A stretch of 41,707 nucleotides of DNA. Origin: an uncultured Collinsella sp. Its GTDB lineage: Bacteria; Actinomycetota; Coriobacteriia; Coriobacteriales; Coriobacteriaceae. The stretch is taken from assembly GCA_902494535.1 (NCBI GenBank), contig CABUTO010000017.1, positions 1 through 41,707 of the forward strand, given 5' to 3'. Made by a program: the position numbers and the translations under genes. The notes under the pieces are model-generated. The model was not told the origin of the DNA, made no database searches, and was given only the letters and a program-made list of their open reading frames with translations. Shown here piece by piece: positions 41,598 to 41,707 of this stretch; position 1 is the stretch's first letter; every line of letters starts with the position of its first letter.

Positions 41598-41707
41598 CTA
41601 TTTGGCAAGGTGTTTTTTAGAATCCATTTTGCGCTCGGCCTCGAACGCCTGCCTGTCCCAATTGAGCGGGAGCCCCGCCTCGACCCACGCCTCGTAGGCC
41701 CTCCTTA
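41598..41707 (-). CDS. C-terminus of an unidentified protein (partial)
   Basis: On the minus strand an open frame enters from the right edge and ends at a TAG (41600-41598). The 35 visible residues are charged and helical in character (AYEAWVEAGLPLNW near the start, ERKMDSKKHLAK at the end). Codon choice is GC-rich at third positions, like the neighbours, and the convergent hairpin at 41536-41584 is placed as its terminator. I do not recognise the family; the start lies outside the window. Confidence 0.5.
   Translation of the reverse strand, partial: RRAYEAWVEAGLPLNWDRQAFEAERKMDSKKHLAK

Overview
The window is a high-GC bacterial chromosome segment with tightly packed operons. It carries a WhiA regulator, twin-arginine lipoprotein binding proteins, a uvrC-rapZ-whiA neighbourhood and a gapA/pgk/tpiA/gpmI/secG block. 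This combination points to an actinobacterium, and by overall style most likely class Coriobacteriia (Collinsella-like). That placement is an inference; no marker gene was searched.

Layout. 1-114: 3' end of a 5S rRNA gene and the rRNA operon terminator. 241-3748 (+): coaE, a small membrane-anchored lytic transglycosylase, uvrB. 3814-9936 (-): two FAD flavoproteins, an Mrp/NBP35 P-loop ATPase and a lipoteichoic-acid-synthase-like phosphotransferase. 10130-17275 (+): uvrA with a candidate LexA site, then ybaK-murJ-uvrC. All three UvrABC nucleotide-excision subunits therefore lie within about 16 kb.

17276-28086 (+) is the accessory core. It encodes a four-gene ABC importer whose third gene is a permease-ATPase fusion (the SatABCD/SiaEFGI sialic-acid transporter architecture), then two CE7-type esterase paralogues, an N-acetylneuraminate-lyase-type aldolase (nanA), a ROK kinase (nanK) and an N-acylmannosamine-6-phosphate epimerase (nanE). 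Together they would import sialic acid, possibly remove O-acetyl groups, and convert it to GlcNAc-6-phosphate. No sialidase, nagA or nagB is present. The locus sits between uvrC and rapZ. It has a structured leader, a LacI/cre-like operator at the promoter, and a hairpin in every sizeable intercistronic gap. The second CE7 paralogue has lost its nucleophilic serine.

28100-35244 (+): rapZ and whiA without an intervening yvcK, then gapA with its own promoter and terminator, pgk-tpiA-gpmI, and secG. 35310-41584 (+): an oligopeptide/dipeptide ABC operon oppABCDF with a structured leader of about 200 nt. A minus-strand gene runs off the right edge. No transposase, integrase, CRISPR array or tRNA was seen.
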